From Cyanodermella asteris (Eukaryota; Ascomycota; Lecanoromycetes; Ostropales; Stictidaceae), in assembly GCA_900618795.1 (NCBI GenBank), contig UYJD01000014.1:942930-1006929 (forward strand): a DNA stretch of 64,000 bases, given 5' to 3'. Position numbers and translations under genes: made by a program. Position 1 is the first letter of the stretch. Each line of letters opens with the position of its first letter. Below, one piece after another: positions 62,628 through 64,000 of this stretch. The notes under the pieces were generated by a model that was not told the origin of the DNA, searched no databases, and saw nothing but the letters and a program-made list of their open reading frames with translations.

Positions 62628-63763
62628 TCAGCTCATGCAGAGGGCATTCCTCTTCCCAAGCCCACCAACCTCATTGTTCCTCTTACTCCACTCTTGATAC
62701 GCCTCCACCGTACCCGGAGCCCTCTTCCACTTCTGCAGCGCCTCCACAAGTTCATCGTCCTTCCTGACCAACGCCGGCCTTCGCCCATGATCCTGCAACT
62801 GCTCCAACTTGGCCTCCGCGGCAATCTGCTCAGCAATCTGCTCGTCATCATCGCCGGCCCCATCGCGCTTCACCTCCACGGAAGCCTGCTCGTCCACGGC
62901 CGTCGCAAATTGCTCTTGCTGATCCTCGCTCAGGCCGATCTTGGAGAGGATGGAGGCCAGGAAGGAGTCTTGAGTCGAGCGCTTGCTGACTGCGGCGGCC
63001 TCCGCGGATTGCATGGCGACGAGGCTCTGGGCTTGTTGGATTGCGGGAGCGCCGAGGCCTGCTTTTTCGAGGATGCGGGTGAGGAAGGCGTTCTCGGGAA
63101 GGGCGCGCTTTTCGTCGGCCTTTGAGACTTCGTTTTCTTGGGCTTGCTGGACGACAACGTCTTTGGCCTGAGCCGCCTGGTGGTCACTCAGACCGACCTT
63201 CAGGAGAATGCGGGTAAGAAAATCGCTGCTTTCGATGGAGCGCTTGCCGGCTTTCGCGGCCTCGTTCTCGGTGGCTTGCTGGGCGACGACGTCTTTGGCT
63301 TGGGCGAGTTGGTTGTCGTTGAGGCCGACTTTTTCGAGGATTCGGGTCAGAAAGTCGGTGCTCTGGATTGAGCGTTTGCTGGATTTGGCCTCGTTGACCT
63401 GACTCTCCTGGTGAATCACATCCTTGGCTTGTGCGATTTGAGCGTCGTTGAGGCCGACTTTCTCCAAGATGTTGGTCAGGAAGCTGGCGGGTTTGGTGGA
63501 GCGTTTGTGCACGTGAGCACCAGGGAAGCGGACACCAAATGCTGGGTAACGGCGCTGTAGTGTCGCCTATGAGCTCTTAGCAAGGACATCGTCGCCTGTT
63601 TGAGCGGTCATGCTCATACCTCATCAACGCCCATCGCGCGCTCGGCCTCGATCCTGGCAAGATCTGGGTGTGCCGCATCGGAACCCAGGTCAGAGAATGG
63701 AACTGCACGAGCAGCAGCCTGCTCTGCAGCGAGTGCAACGGCAAGGAACGTAATGTACTTCAT
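62628..63763 (-). CDS. Secreted KEX2-processed repeat protein (peptide precursor)
   Basis: Exons 63763-63620 and 63566-62628 (intron 63567-63619, GTATGA donor, CATAG acceptor) encode 360 residues. The N-terminus MKYITFLAVALAAEQAAARA is a signal peptide, followed by an acidic pro-region of about 50 residues. Nine Lys-Arg pairs follow, the recognition site of the Golgi protease Kex2. The first six bound five tandem repeats of 41, 42, 43, 40 and 36 residues with the shared core FLTRILEKVGL and a Gln/Ala-rich second half (LAQAKDVV). After repeat five comes an acidic spacer and three short KR-bounded ends (APGTVEAYQEWS, NNEVGGLG, NALCMS). This is the layout of fungal KEX2-processed repeat proteins, which include mating pheromones, precursors of cyclic peptides and hyphal surface repellents. 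The long amphipathic cores resemble surface peptides more than the short cyclic ones. Function unproven. Confidence 0.85.
62865..63506 (-). repeat. Five tandem KR-bounded coding repeats
   Basis: Within the peptide precursor: repeats occupy 63500-63378, 63371-63246, 63239-63111, 63104-62985 and 62978-62871, each separated by a six-base Lys-Arg codon pair. Repeats 1-3 are closest; 4 and 5 have diverged and shortened. The conserved part is the first about 28 residues of each. Confidence 0.88.
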
Positions 63764-63887
63764 TGTGAACGACGGTGAAAACGAGTGACAGTAGACTTGA
63801 GCCGGCCAAGTCACGTAGGACACCTGCAATTCAACTATGAGGTGGAAAACGATACAAAGGAAAGCGACACGAGCATCACACAAAGCA

Positions 63888-63897
63888 ACTTATAAGA
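63888..63897 (-). promoter_or_regulatory. Possible TATA element of the peptide precursor gene
   Basis: A TTATAAG-type element on the minus strand about 125 bp upstream of ATG 63763. The distance allows a normal leader. Support is weak. Confidence 0.3.
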
Positions 63898-64000
63898 ATT
63901 CGTCTGATGTTCCAAGGGCTGGGAATGAAGGGGTCTGTACATAGGCAAGGGGCCTACGCACAAAGTCGGAGGTTGGCTTAAGGAATGTCCGTCTGCCGCA

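Overview
The window is nuclear DNA of a filamentous ascomycete (Pezizomycotina). The evidence is many short spliceosomal introns (44-156 nt, one of 615 nt) with GTRNGT donors and CTRAY branch points just before YAG, plus fungus-restricted families: HET, 2EXR, Zn2Cys6 regulators and a KEX2-processed repeat protein. The F-box and P450 sequence styles suggest Dothideomycetes, perhaps Mycosphaerellales, but that is inference. One assembly gap (195 Ns) lies at 16441-16635. I saw no transposon, tRNA, rRNA or CRISPR.

Layout. 0-16 kb is accessory: 2EXR-type proteins, an O-methyltransferase tail to tail with a decayed MFS transporter, a large HET protein, the kinetochore subunit Nnf1, a broken F-box gene, an intact cytochrome P450 and a decayed EthD gene. 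16.9-21.2 kb holds a divergent pair for a two-subunit biotin-dependent acyl-CoA carboxylase; the carboxyltransferase half carries an apparent frameshift. 22-26 kb has a Zn2Cys6 regulator followed by a PRISE-type short-chain reductase. 26-33 kb has Ku70, a small secreted protein, a class I methyltransferase and ferrochelatase. 34-37.3 kb is a second relic zone, with a P450 pseudogene next to a Zn2Cys6 regulator pseudogene, followed by an intact aldo-keto reductase.

38.9-50.4 kb holds a conserved hypothetical, a peroxisomal (SKL) enoyl-CoA hydratase/isomerase, squalene epoxidase, a disordered protein and an EST1-like protein. 50.4-53.4 kb is the longest stretch without a recognisable gene. 53.4-62.1 kb holds a Baeyer-Villiger-type monooxygenase, a macro-like protein, Atg3, ALG5 and a GNAT acetyltransferase. 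At the right end (62.6-63.8 kb) is the most unusual gene: a secreted precursor with five tandem repeats of about 36-43 residues, each bounded by Lys-Arg, the architecture of a KEX2-processed repeat protein.

How they fit together. Housekeeping genes (nnf1, ku70, hem15, erg1, atg3, alg5) are scattered among accessory genes. The O-methyltransferase, transporter relic, two P450s (one dead), EthD relic and dead regulator look like scattered remains of secondary metabolism; no polyketide synthase or NRPS is present, so no working cluster is claimed. Starts were moved to the first plausible ATG, and exon joins were inferred by eye and checked for reading-frame continuity; none was tested against transcripts.
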